Shown here: positions 13,720 through 21,700 of the stretch, one piece after another
How positions within the stretch are numbered: position 1 is the stretch's first letter
Layout: each line of letters opens with the position of its first letter
NCBI GenBank assembly: GCA_910586705.1
Contig: CAJUJK010000021.1
Span: 1 to 22,900 of the forward strand
Direction: 5' to 3'
DNA length: 22,900 nucleotides
Origin: an uncultured Lachnospiraceae bacterium
Lineage (GTDB): Bacteria; Bacillota; Clostridia; Lachnospirales; Lachnospiraceae
Translations under genes and position numbers: made by a program
The notes under the pieces: generated by a model
Databases searched by the model: none
Seen by the model: the letters and a program-made list of their open reading frames with translations, nothing else
Told to the model about the DNA's origin: nothing

Positions 13720-13935
13720 TTACTTTTTGCTCTCCTTTGAGAGTTTTGAGGGTATAAAAACATCGTTAAGTGTGCAATGGTACAAATCGCACAACTGCTG
13801 TAGCTGAGTTGCCGTAGGGGAAGTTTTATAATTCTCCCATTTTCCGACAGTGCTTTTGCTCACATGAAGCGCATTTGCCACATAATCTTGTGATAACTTT
13901 GCGTTTACCCTCAGTGCTGCAAGTCGTATTTTCAT
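13720..13935 (-). CDS. Cro-like XRE-family regulator
   Basis: 71 residues with one classic HTH_3 domain: LRVNAKLSQDYVANALHVSK then STVGKWENYKTSPTATQLQQ and LCDLYHCTLNDVF. It is the first gene of the leftward early unit, 190 bases from the divergent repressor gene, the position of Cro. GGGAG precedes the ATG. The -10/-35 boxes at 13993-14020 should drive it. An operator-like inverted repeat (CTCTCCTTTGAGAG, 13730-13743) lies inside its last codons. Confidence 0.85.
   Translation of the reverse strand: MKIRLAALRVNAKLSQDYVANALHVSKSTVGKWENYKTSPTATQLQQLCDLYHCTLNDVFIPSKLSKESKK
13730..13743. promoter_or_regulatory. Operator-like inverted repeat CTCTCCTTTGAGAG
   Basis: Perfect 5-bp arms around CTTT, similar to the sequences in the cro promoter spacer (13999-14013) and at 3410-3424. 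It lies between cro and the antirepressor gene. Candidate third operator for CI or Cro; the similarity is by eye only. Confidence 0.4.
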
Positions 13936-13992
13936 TTTACGCTCCCTTTCTCTTTCTGGCTCATACTCTCTGATTGCACGTCCTTGTTGATT

Positions 13993-14020
13993 ATTATACT
14001 CTCTTTTGGGGAGATGTCAA
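13993..14020 (-). promoter_or_regulatory. Leftward promoter for cro and the early operon
   Basis: On the minus strand TTGACA (14020-14015) is followed after 16 bases by TATAAT (13998-13993). Both hexamers match the sigma-A consensus exactly. The spacer is almost entirely the operator-like CTCTCTTTTGGGGAG, so a repressor bound there would block RNA polymerase. Predicted start about 13986, 50 bases before the Cro-like gene. Confidence 0.82.
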
Positions 14021-14050
14021 TACTAAAAGTGAATTTATTTTATATTTTTG

Positions 14051-14079
14051 TTGCGATAACCTTTCTTTTAGAGTATAAT
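14051..14079 (+). promoter_or_regulatory. Rightward promoter for the repressor gene
   Basis: TTGCGA (14051-14056), 17 bases, then TATAAT (14074-14079). The -10 box lies within the right arm of the 17-bp inverted repeat, so autoregulation by the repressor is likely. The repressor ATG is 46 bases downstream. Confidence 0.78.
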
Positions 14080-14125
14080 AATCAACATAACAACTTATGA
14101 AGAGTTTCATACGGAGGTTGGTTAT

Positions 14126-14512
14126 ATGTCGGAGGATGCGGCTAAGAAAATATTTGCAAGGAATTTGAATTATTTTCTGGACTTAAACCAGAAAAGGAAA
14201 GCGGATTTAGCGAAACATTTGGGGTGTAGCAGCGGACTTGTTACGGAATGGTGTAGCGGAAGAAAGATGCCGAGAGTAAATACAATCAATGAGATATGCT
14301 TATGGCTACACATAGAAATGGCCGATTTGCTCACAGATACTTCAAAAGAACAGGAAGATGGTTATTATCTGAATGAGGAAACCAAAAAGATCGCCCAGGC
14401 GATTTATGACAATCCTGATATGCGTTCTCTTTTTGATATGAGCAGCAAGATGTCCCCGGAGCGTCTGAAAGCCCATTTGGAGTTTATGAAAAGACTTCAA
14501 GATTCCGAATAG
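14126..14512 (+). CDS. CI-like phage repressor (XRE-family HTH)
   Basis: 128 residues. Residues about 8-65 form an HTH_3 domain (FARNLNYFLDLNQKRKADLA, KHLGCSSGLVTEWCSGRKMP, then ICLWLHIEMADLL). The C-terminal part is short and helical (MSSKMSPERLKAHLEFMKRL) and has no LexA-type peptidase, so it is not self-cleaving; relief probably needs the antirepressor or an ImmA-type partner. Ribosome binding site GGAGG at 14112. It is cotranscribed with the next gene, 14 bases downstream, and diverges from cro. Confidence 0.85.
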   Translation: MSEDAAKKIFARNLNYFLDLNQKRKADLAKHLGCSSGLVTEWCSGRKMPRVNTINEICLWLHIEMADLLTDTSKEQEDGYYLNEETKKIAQAIYDNPDMRSLFDMSSKMSPERLKAHLEFMKRLQDSE

Positions 14513-14526
14513 TAGGAGGAATTTTT

Positions 14527-14751
14527 ATGGATGATGTTTTCGTATACATAATTGCTATGGACCCACTGGTAAAGGAGCAAGTTGTTTCAAACCCAGATGG
14601 CACGTTTACCATATTCATAAATGATTACTTATCCCCGGAGCGGAGGCTGAAAGCGTATAACCACGCCCTACTGCATATCAAAAATGGGGATTTTGACAAA
14701 AGAAAGGATGTTGATATTATCGAATGTGAAGCTCATGGAGCTGTTTGTTAA
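14527..14751 (+). CDS. ImmA/IrrE-like small protein lacking the HExxH motif
   Basis: 74 residues with GGAGG 9 bases upstream. The end, ERRLKAYNHALLHIKNGDFD then DIIECEAHGAVC, aligns by eye with the active-site helix of ImmA/IrrE metallopeptidases (HExxH followed by a downstream E-x-x-A), but the catalytic Glu is Ala/Leu here (HALLH) and the N-terminal part is short. It follows the repressor gene as ImmA partners do. It could be a non-catalytic binding partner of the repressor or a degenerate remnant. Confidence 0.65.
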   Translation: MDDVFVYIIAMDPLVKEQVVSNPDGTFTIFINDYLSPERRLKAYNHALLHIKNGDFDKRKDVDIIECEAHGAVC

Positions 14752-14843
14752 AACAAAAACCACCCTGATTAGATCAGAATGGCTTTCATTTGCATATATA
14801 CCGTCCGGTACATCTGCCCTCGACAAGCATATTGTATCACTCT

Positions 14844-14875
14844 CCCGGTAGAAATGCAAGTGACCGGGCATTTTT
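14844..14875 (+). terminator. Possible terminator after the repressor operon
   Basis: CCCGGT and ACCGGG (14844-14849, 14863-14868) can pair with a 13-base loop and are followed by CATTTTT. The stem is short and the loop long, so it is a moderate candidate. The rest of the 154-base gap holds only a small ATCAG/CTGAT inverted repeat and the GGAGG of the integrase gene. Confidence 0.45.
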
Positions 14876-14905
14876 GCGCCCAAAATTTGAAAGGAGGATG
14901 ATTCT

Positions 14906-15964
14906 ATGCGTATGGGTAATGGGAACGGCTGTGTGTATAAAATGAAAGATAAGCGCAGAAAGCCGTGGAGGGCTGTAATAACGTCCAAAATTGAGTTCGA
15001 TGACAGCAAGGGAAAGGCGTTGCAGAAACGCCGTGTTATAGGAAATTTTGAAACTCAAAAAGAAGCCGTTGAAGCGTTGGCTGAATATCTAAAAAACCCC
15101 TATGACATTGACGCAAACAAGATTACATTTTCTGAGGTTTATGAACGGTGGAGTGCGGATCATTTCAAAGAAATTGTTCCATCCGCTGCCCGCACATGGA
15201 CGAGCGCATATTCATATTTCAAACCCATACATGATATGCGATTTTTAGATGTTCGTCCAAATCACATTGAGGGGTGTATAAAAGATGCGAATGTTGGCGG
15301 AAGCACAAAGCAGCGGATGAAATCTCTATGCAATATGTTATACAAATACGCATTGAAGTACGATATTGCAACTGTAAATTACGCCTCCCTGTGCGATTCT
15401 GTTAAAAGAGGGAAGCCGCAGATTATCCGTATTCCATTCACGGATGATGAAGAAAAAGTATTGTGGGAAAATGTAGATTTTCCATTTGTGGATATGGTGT
15501 TAATAGGGATTTATTCTGGATGGAGACCACAAGAACTTGCCATACTAAGAATCGAAAATGTCGATCTGGATGAACGTGTATTCTCCGGCGGATTGAAAAC
15601 AGATGCAGGGCGTAATAGGTCCGTACCTATACACGACAAAATATATGATCTCGTCAAGAAGAATTATGAAAAAGCTGTAAGTATGGGGAGTAAGTTTCTT
15701 TTCAATGATGAAAACGGTCAGCAAGGAACATTTTTGACCTATGACAAATACCGGGGAAGATTCAATAAGATAAACAAAAAGTTTCATCTTTCCCATAGAC
15801 CACACGATACCAGGCATACGTTTATAACGAAAGGAAAGCAGGCCAAAATGGATGAATACCTCTTAAAAATAATTGTAGGACACGAAATATCAGATGTTAC
15901 AGAAAAAATTTATACACACAGAAGCATGGAGGAATTGCGAAACGAAATCAGGAAAATCAAATAA
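14906..15964 (+). CDS. int: Tyrosine-family phage integrase
   Basis: 352 residues, AAAGGAGG upstream. The N-terminus (about 1-65) is a basic arm-binding domain; a core-binding SAM-like domain follows (FSEVYERWSADHF to about 160). Catalytic residues are visible: Arg in SGWRPQELA (about 207), Lys in GGLKTDAG (about 231), HDTRHTF (about 298-304), His in VGHEISDVTE and the nucleophile Tyr in KIYTHRSM. All are present, so it should be active. It lies beside the host junction, pointing into it. It would recombine attP with a target inside comM/yifB. Confidence 0.94.
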   Translation: MRMGNGNGCVYKMKDKRRKPWRAVITSKIEFDDSKGKALQKRRVIGNFETQKEAVEALAEYLKNPYDIDANKITFSEVYERWSADHFKEIVPSAARTWTSAYSYFKPIHDMRFLDVRPNHIEGCIKDANVGGSTKQRMKSLCNMLYKYALKYDIATVNYASLCDSVKRGKPQIIRIPFTDDEEKVLWENVDFPFVDMVLIGIYSGWRPQELAILRIENVDLDERVFSGGLKTDAGRNRSVPIHDKIYDLVKKNYEKAVSMGSKFLFNDENGQQGTFLTYDKYRGRFNKINKKFHLSHRPHDTRHTFITKGKQAKMDEYLLKIIVGHEISDVTEKIYTHRSMEELRNEIRKIK

Positions 15965-15979
15965 TTTTTTGGCAAAAAT

Positions 15980-16023
15980 CGGTTACTACGACCGGTTACT
16001 ATACGGTTACTATACGGTTACTA
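15980..16023. repeat. Four tandem CGGTTACTA repeats, candidate integrase arm sites
   Basis: CGGTTACTA occurs at 15980, 15993, 16004 and 16015, spaced 13, 11 and 11 bases, about one helix turn, so all copies face the same side of DNA. They lie between the end of int and the host junction, the expected place for arm-type binding sites of a tyrosine integrase. Confidence 0.75.
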
Positions 16024-16028
16024 CCAAG

Positions 16029-16060
16029 TCAAATTATCTCGAATTAACTCAAATTATCTC
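16029..16060. repeat. Two direct repeats TCAAATTATCTC
   Basis: Identical 12-mers at 16029-16040 and 16049-16060 are 20 bases apart, about two helix turns, with a related GAATTAACTC between. They follow the CGGTTACTA array and may bind integrase, excisionase or IHF-like factors. Confidence 0.65.
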
Positions 16061-16079
16061 TAAAAACAACAGACAACAA

Positions 16080-16113
16080 AAAATGCCGCAACCTCTTGAA
16101 GTTACGGCATTTT
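16080..16113. terminator. Hairpin between int and comM, likely bidirectional terminator
   Basis: AAAATGCCG (16080-16088) pairs with CGGCATTTT (16105-16113), and AAC/GTT inside adds three pairs after a C-A mismatch. A T-run follows on + and an A/T-rich segment on the other side, so it can stop int transcription and reads reasonably on the minus strand too. Confidence 0.7.
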
Positions 16114-16129
16114 CTATGTTTTTCGTGGT

Positions 16130-16150
16130 TTTGTTTTTAGAACTTCCCTG
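16130..16150. other. Prophage/host junction (attachment site half) in comM/yifB
   Basis: Host reading frame ends ...AAKAGKF and then meets a TAA within A/T-rich phage-side sequence. In intact YifB proteins a segment like Asp-Phe-x-Asp-Val-x-Gly-Gln follows and opens the ATPase domain. The exact core cannot be set without the other junction, which lies outside the window. Confidence 0.72.
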
Positions 16151-16835
16151 CCTTAGCTGCCTCCTCAATAGAGGCTGCCGCGGAGACTGCCGCGCCAGCC
16201 GTTGAGACTTTGACCGCCGACGTGTTACGGCGCCTCCCACTTCCATCGGAATCCACTTTCGCCGCAGGCTTATCTCCCGCATCCGGACAGTTTTCATCCC
16301 GGTCTGCCCCCTGCGCCGAAACCTCCTCTCCTGCAAGCAGCGCCACAGCTTCCCTCACGTCCCGCACACCGACACTCTCCATCTCTGGAATCAGCGCGCC
16401 TTCCCATGCGTTTCCCACAGGCAGAATACATCTTCTGACGCCCCCTAGCGCCGCCTCCCTCGCGATCGGCAGAACGCCCCGGACGGGTTTTAGTTCCCCC
16501 GACAGCCCCAGTTCCCCCAGAAGAAGCGTTCCTTCCACTGCCTCCTGCTTTAATTTTCCAAGCGCAATCATAATGCCCACCGCCACGGGCAGATCAAACA
16601 TCGTACCGTTTTTAGGCAGATCCGCAGGGGAAAGATTGATGTTGATACACGTGGGAGGCAGCTTTATGCCGACATTCTTAAGCGCAACCTTCACCCGCTC
16701 CCTCGCCTCCCGCACCTCGGAGCCGGGCAGCCCCACGATCTGAAAACAGGGCAGTCCCTGCGAGATGTCCACCTCCACCTGAACCAGATGGCTGTGCACC
16801 CCATAAACTGCCCCTGATGTAATTGTACTGAGCAA
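16137..16835 (-). pseudogene. comM: comM/yifB, N-terminal part only, cut by the prophage
   Basis: 232 residues of a family that is normally about 500. I chose TTG at 16835 because AAAGGAGG lies 8 bases upstream and the product begins (M)LSTITSGAVYGVHSHLVQ like other family members; the frame is open to 16868. The ChlI-like N-terminal domain is complete (VDISQGLPCFQIVGLPGSEV, CININLSPADLPKNGTMFDL). A Gly/Asp/Ala-rich linker follows, then the sequence ends at KAGKF and a phage-supplied stop. The Mg-chelatase-type AAA+ domain with Walker motifs is absent here and probably lies beyond the other end of the prophage. ComM is a hexameric helicase that promotes branch migration in natural transformation. 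Confidence 0.87.
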
Positions 16836-16971
16836 ATATGTATCCTCCTTTTTCCGTAACTGTTCCATACATGTACTGAATCGTTACCTTATTTATATTC
16901 CGCTGCCCCCATTTACTGCCCTGTCCGTTGAATTTCTGCGGCGAAACGCCAGAATGTCAGAAATCAGAATG

Positions 16972-16987
16972 ACCGGGAAATCCCGGT
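16972..16987. other. Small hairpin ACCGGG-AAAT-CCCGGT upstream of comM
   Basis: A perfect 6-bp stem with a 4-base loop, near a second GC palindrome (CGCCGCGCGGCG about 17001). They lie in the 195-base gap between comM and the ATPase gene, which otherwise shows the terminator at 17026-17057 and no clear promoter boxes. Confidence 0.35.
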
Positions 16988-17025
16988 AGGATTATTATGC
17001 GCCGCGCGGCGTGGATTTGTCAAGT

Positions 17026-17057
17026 AAAAAAGGGAAAGGCTGTCATATCCTTTCCCT
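17026..17057 (-). terminator. Rho-independent terminator after the PilB/GspE-type gene
   Basis: On the minus strand GGGAAAGG (17056-17049) pairs with CCTTTCCC (17039-17032) across a 9-base loop and is followed by TTTTTT (17031-17026). It lies 10 bases after the stop of the ATPase gene and separates it from comM. Confidence 0.9.
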
Positions 17058-17066
17058 CCTGCCTGT

Positions 17067-18761
17067 TTACAGATCAAACGAAACCTTCATCATCTCATTG
17101 ACGGAAGTAATTCCCTCAAGCACATACTCGGCGGCGCTCATGCGCAGCGTATTCATGCCTTCCTCCAGCGCCTTGTTCTTGATCGCCTCCGCTTCCCCGT
17201 TCTTGCTGATGATACTCTTGATGGGCTGCGTGACCTCCATGATCTCATAGACACCGATCCTGCCCTTAAACCCTGTGCCGTCACACTTGGAACAGCCGCA
17301 AGGCTCATAAACGGTGACATCCGCATCCGGCGCAAGCCCCATCAGCTCGAGTTCTTCCTCATTCGGCTTCTTGGCGCGCTTACACTCCGGGCACAGACGG
17401 CGTACAAGCCTCTGTGCGATAACACCCACCACTGAGTCCGCGATCAGGTACGGCTCGATTCCCATATCCATCAGACGCGTGATCGTAGCCGCCGCCGAGT
17501 TCGTATGCAGGGTAGATACGACAAGGTGTCCCGTGATCGACGCCTGCACGGCAATCGCCGCCGTCTCCTGATCACGGATCTCACCGATCATAATAATATC
17601 CGGGTCCTGTCGCAGAATGGAACGCAGGGCGCTGGCAAAAGTCAGCTCCGCCTTATTGTTCACCTGCACCTGGTTGATTCCGTCAATATTCGCCTCCACC
17701 GGGTCCTCCACGGTAATAATATTGACATCTTCCTTGTTCAATTCACTGAGCGCCGTATACAGCGTCGTTGACTTACCGCTTCCCGTAGGTCCCGTAACCA
17801 GAAGAATCCCGTGCGGATTCTGTAAAATATGATCAAATTTCTTAAGTTCCTTCGGTTTCAGTCCCAGCTGGCTTTTCTCTTTGGTGAGCGCATTCTTGGA
17901 GGTAAGTCGCATAACGACCTTCTCGCCATACACGGTCGGCAGTATGGAAACACGGATATCAAACTCCTGTCTGTCCACGACCTGCGTGATACGCCCGTCC
18001 TGCGGTTTTCTCTTTTCCGCAATATCCATGCCGCCTATGATCTTTATTCTTGCCACCATCGCCGGAAGCAGTCTGATGCTGTATGTCACTTTCTCATACA
18101 AAGCGCCGTCTATACGGTAGCGGATGCGCACCTGCCGCTCCATCGGTTCCACATGGATATCGGACGCACGCTGTCTGACCGCCTGCTCTATCATCGTCTT
18201 GACAAGCTGCACAATCGGAGAATTGTTGACATCCTCACTGTACATGTCCTCCTGCTCAGCCATCTGGCTCTCTTTTTCTCTGGCATATTCCTCCAGCGCA
18301 GAGTTAACCTCCACATTGCCGAAATATTTATCCAGCGCGAGCATAATGCTTCTTGTGGTGGACACCACAGGCTCCACCTGCAGGTTCGTGATGATCGTGA
18401 TGTCATCCATCGCCGCCATGTCCATCGGGTCAGCCATCGCCACATGGAGCACATTCATATTGTCCGGGGCATACTCAAACGGCAGTACCTTATAGCGTTC
18501 CAGCACATTGCCGGGCACAAGCTGCAGAATATCTTCCGGAATCGCCACATTCTGCAGGTCCACCATCTCGTAACCAAGCTGGCTGCTCAGCGCCCTTGCA
18601 ATCGCTTCCTCTGTCACAAACCCCTCGTCTACCAGCGTTTCTCCTAATTTACGCCCGCTGCCCTTCTGCCGCTTCAAGCCCTCTTCAAGCTGTTCCTGCG
18701 TAATAACGCCGCCGTTGACAAGCACATCACCGAGACGTATTTTCTTCCTATTAAAGTCCAT
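17067..18761 (-). CDS. Type IV pilus / type II secretion assembly ATPase (PilB/GspE family)
   Basis: 564 residues, full length. An N-terminal MshEN/GspE-N domain (about 1-150, IRLGDVLVNGGVITQEQLEE) is followed by the ATPase core: Walker A GPTGSGKSTTLYTAL (about 324-338), Asp box ITVEDPVE, Walker B DPDIIMIGEIRD (about 386-397), His box GHLVVSTLHTN, and a tetra-Cys zinc motif CPEC...CGCSKC (about 457-493). It powers pilin polymerisation at the cytoplasmic membrane. PilB, GspE and competence ComGA-type proteins cannot be separated with confidence; length and zinc motif favour PilB/GspE. It starts 35 bases after the DUF5057-like gene, probably in one operon. It sits beside comM, so pilus-based DNA uptake is a reasonable context. 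Confidence 0.92.
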   Translation of the reverse strand: MDFNRKKIRLGDVLVNGGVITQEQLEEGLKRQKGSGRKLGETLVDEGFVTEEAIARALSSQLGYEMVDLQNVAIPEDILQLVPGNVLERYKVLPFEYAPDNMNVLHVAMADPMDMAAMDDITIITNLQVEPVVSTTRSIMLALDKYFGNVEVNSALEEYAREKESQMAEQEDMYSEDVNNSPIVQLVKTMIEQAVRQRASDIHVEPMERQVRIRYRIDGALYEKVTYSIRLLPAMVARIKIIGGMDIAEKRKPQDGRITQVVDRQEFDIRVSILPTVYGEKVVMRLTSKNALTKEKSQLGLKPKELKKFDHILQNPHGILLVTGPTGSGKSTTLYTALSELNKEDVNIITVEDPVEANIDGINQVQVNNKAELTFASALRSILRQDPDIIMIGEIRDQETAAIAVQASITGHLVVSTLHTNSAAATITRLMDMGIEPYLIADSVVGVIAQRLVRRLCPECKRAKKPNEEELELMGLAPDADVTVYEPCGCSKCDGTGFKGRIGVYEIMEVTQPIKSIISKNGEAEAIKNKALEEGMNTLRMSAAEYVLEGITSVNEMMKVSFDL

Positions 18762-18796
18762 GCCCTTTTACCCCTGTCTCTTTCTTAAATCCCACA

Positions 18797-21700
18797 TTAC
18801 TCTAAATCAAACAAATACGCCTGCAATACCCGGAGTTTCGCGTAAGCCTTCTCCGTCGTATACACATTTTGCTTCGCCGTATTGGTGGTGAGAGTCGTCT
18901 GCGCCTCGAAATAGAGATCCAGCCCGCCCTCACTCTTCTGCATAATACTCTTGGGCACCTGAATATAGTAGACGCCGCCGCTCACAAGATTGTCGGAAGC
19001 CACAACACTGTCGTCCTTCGCGCTGCATATACTGCCGGGAACCGGGCTTACCCTCACCTTCTGTTTCACCATCTGACCGTCTGCCCCGGGCACTTCGTCG
19101 GCATCAATCTCCAAGCTTCCGCCGTCGTCCTTATAATACACCTGCGACGCAATCTGTCTCGTTCCCTTGATCAGGTTCGTATCCTGCACCGTGAAATAAA
19201 TCTTTTCGTACCCTTCCGCCGTCAACTCGTCATTTAAGGAGAATTTGTTCCCCTGATCATAATATCTGTAGAGCAGCTTCATCTCATCTGCTTCCGGCAC
19301 GCCGCTTTTCAGCACTCTGACCTGCGGATCCCTGATGCCTGCCTGATAGGATGCGATCATGGTGTTGATAAAGAGCTTCGCCTCCTCGAACGTATACCTT
19401 GGGTCTTTTCCTGCAGAATGCCCCATGCCGGTATAGGTGATATTGCCCTTATTATAAATATAGTAGTTATTGCGCACATCGTTTGGCGACTGGGAATAAA
19501 CCGTCTTTGTCTTTGCCGAGTCACTGGAAGTCCTTCCGCCAAGGCAGTACCATACGACCAGATCGCTTTGTCCGTCGCCATCGTCGTCCGCCGTATAATC
19601 CAGCTGGTAATACTGCGCATGGGTCTGTGCCACCTCAAAATCCTTTTTCAACTTGTAAGGATATTCCGTGATCTGTCCCTGATTGACCTGCGTCGCGTGT
19701 ACTTTGTCTATCTCACCGTTCGTCACATTCTCCAGTTCCCCGTAACGCGCAGGATCGTCTTCCCTGCTGTTATCCCAGAAATACGCCGCATCGTAACGGA
19801 TATTTGTGTATTTATTTTCAAACACAATTTCCGGCACGCGGTTATATCCGCTTGACATCAGATTCCACTTGGTGTACTGATACTTGTCGCTCGTGCCTTC
19901 GTCTATTAACACCTTCTGATCCTTGGCGCTGATCAGGGAATAGGTATACCCATGCACCTCCGGGACCGTCTCTTTTCTGCCGCTCTTCGGCTTATATGCC
20001 ACATCCTTGCCGGAATCGACCACTTCGTCATAACTGCCGGTTCCCTTTTCCAGCACATCGCCTCTCTTTAACACGTCTGTCTGCAGGACGCCATACCGGT
20101 CCATACCTACCAGCGGACGGACATACTTGTTCAGGGTTGCGGCGTTCCTCGTTTCATCCGCCGCCTGACCCCTTAAATCTTTCAAATTATTTCTCCACGG
20201 ATACCCCTTTATGTCATTTTCCGCGCCCGGGCTGTTAAAGAAGCTCGTGGTATCATGTCCGAGAAGGACGCTCTTGCCGCTGTTGATGAAATCGACAATG
20301 GCTCCCATGGGTCCGCTCTCCGCATCCCCTTCAAAATCCTCGTACATATCTGAAAAGCCCAGAATCAGCATATTAAAATCTTTTAAATAGTTATTGTTCG
20401 CATAATATTCACTGTGGAACTGATTGATATCTATCGTAGTAATATCCAGCTCAAACTCATCGGCAATACCCGGATAGCTCTCGCCGTCATACTCTCCGCC
20501 ATAGATCAGCGTATTAAAATAGTTCCCCTTCTGCGCCACTTCCGTCTGCAGATTGATCACCGCGCCGTATCTCTCGGTTCTGTTGATCTGGCAGATCTTC
20601 AAGACCTCCTTCTCCATGCCTTTCAGCTTGGTATAACCGCTCATGGATGTATAGATATTCGGATTGTCCGCCTGCGTGATCTCCACACGCCACGGCAGCA
20701 GTCCCTTATATCCGACGGGAACCGCCCGCGAGAGTATGTATTCCCTGTCAGCATAAAGATTGTCCGCCGATACCTGACTGCCGCCCTGCGTCAATACGAT
20801 ATCCTCAATCTCCTCTGACCCGGAAAACTTACCGTCGGAATTGACGTCAATGTAAAGTTTACAGTTATACCTTGTACTGTACGACGCCGTTCCTTCATTC
20901 TGAATCCTGAATTTGTACTGCAGATCATATCTGCCGTTGATATCCGATTCTATATAGTAAATATTGCTGCCTTCCTTCAGCTCTCCGTTTGCCGCCTCAT
21001 CCTCCAGACTCACCTTCGGACGGTTCAGATAGAACTTAAAGAGCTCTGAATTTTCCGCAATATCCCCCCACGCATAGAAGTTCAGATATTTCTCCTTCAT
21101 TGCCTTTTGCACAAACTCATACAGGTATGTACAGTTGTCGATATGGTCCCCGTCGATCTTTCTCGCCGGCGTCGCGTCCTCCTCGCGCTCCACAATCAGG
21201 GAAACCGTCTTGTTATCCCAAGTGTCGCTACGATTTCCATACTTACATTTTGATAGATCATAAGTCTCCTCGGCTTTGGAATCGAGGGATAAGGAATAAT
21301 ATTTAAAGTTATCTCTGTCAAACAGCGTCACGCGGTAACCTTCCTTTACCTTGATAGAGGAAATATCCGCCGTTTTCACGCCGAGCTCGGTAAGCCGCGC
21401 CTGTGTATATTCGCCCTCCGCCAGATTGACGCGCGCGCCCTTGTGTTCCCTGTCCGCAAAAACCGTCACCGGCTGCTCCAGAAAATCATCCGCTATGATG
21501 ATCGGATAGGAGCCGTCCATAAAGGAGATCAGCGCGTCCATCTTTTCCTTGGAAATATCATTTCCGCCGTATCTGGTGTAATTATAAAAATAAGTCCAAT
21601 CGCCTCTCCCCCGCGGATATTCCGTATCCAGCAAACCTGCCATCGGCACGGTCATAACGCGCTTATCGCCGATATTATAGTAGATCAGCCCATCCATATC

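Larger units (their letters stand above)
13986..14086. promoter_or_regulatory. Immunity operator region: perfect 17-bp inverted repeat around divergent promoters
   Basis: GTTGATTATTATACTCT (13986-14002) and its exact reverse complement AGAGTATAATAATCAAC (14070-14086) flank a 67-base centre. Each arm contains the TATAAT -10 box of one of the two divergent promoters. The promoter spacers also hold related sequences, CTCTCTTTTGGGGAG (13999-14013) and CTTTCTTTTAGAG (14061-14073). CI and Cro most likely bind here to set lysogeny or induction. Confidence 0.8.

Noticed and set aside
16210..16743. 177-residue plus-strand ORF opposite comM
   Set aside because: Ser/Pro/Thr-rich shadow of a high-GC coding region with no start signal.
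17829..18647. 272-residue His/Arg-rich plus-strand ORF
   Set aside because: It lies antisense to the PilB/GspE-type gene, has no ribosome binding site or domain, and its composition is a by-product of codon use on the other strand.
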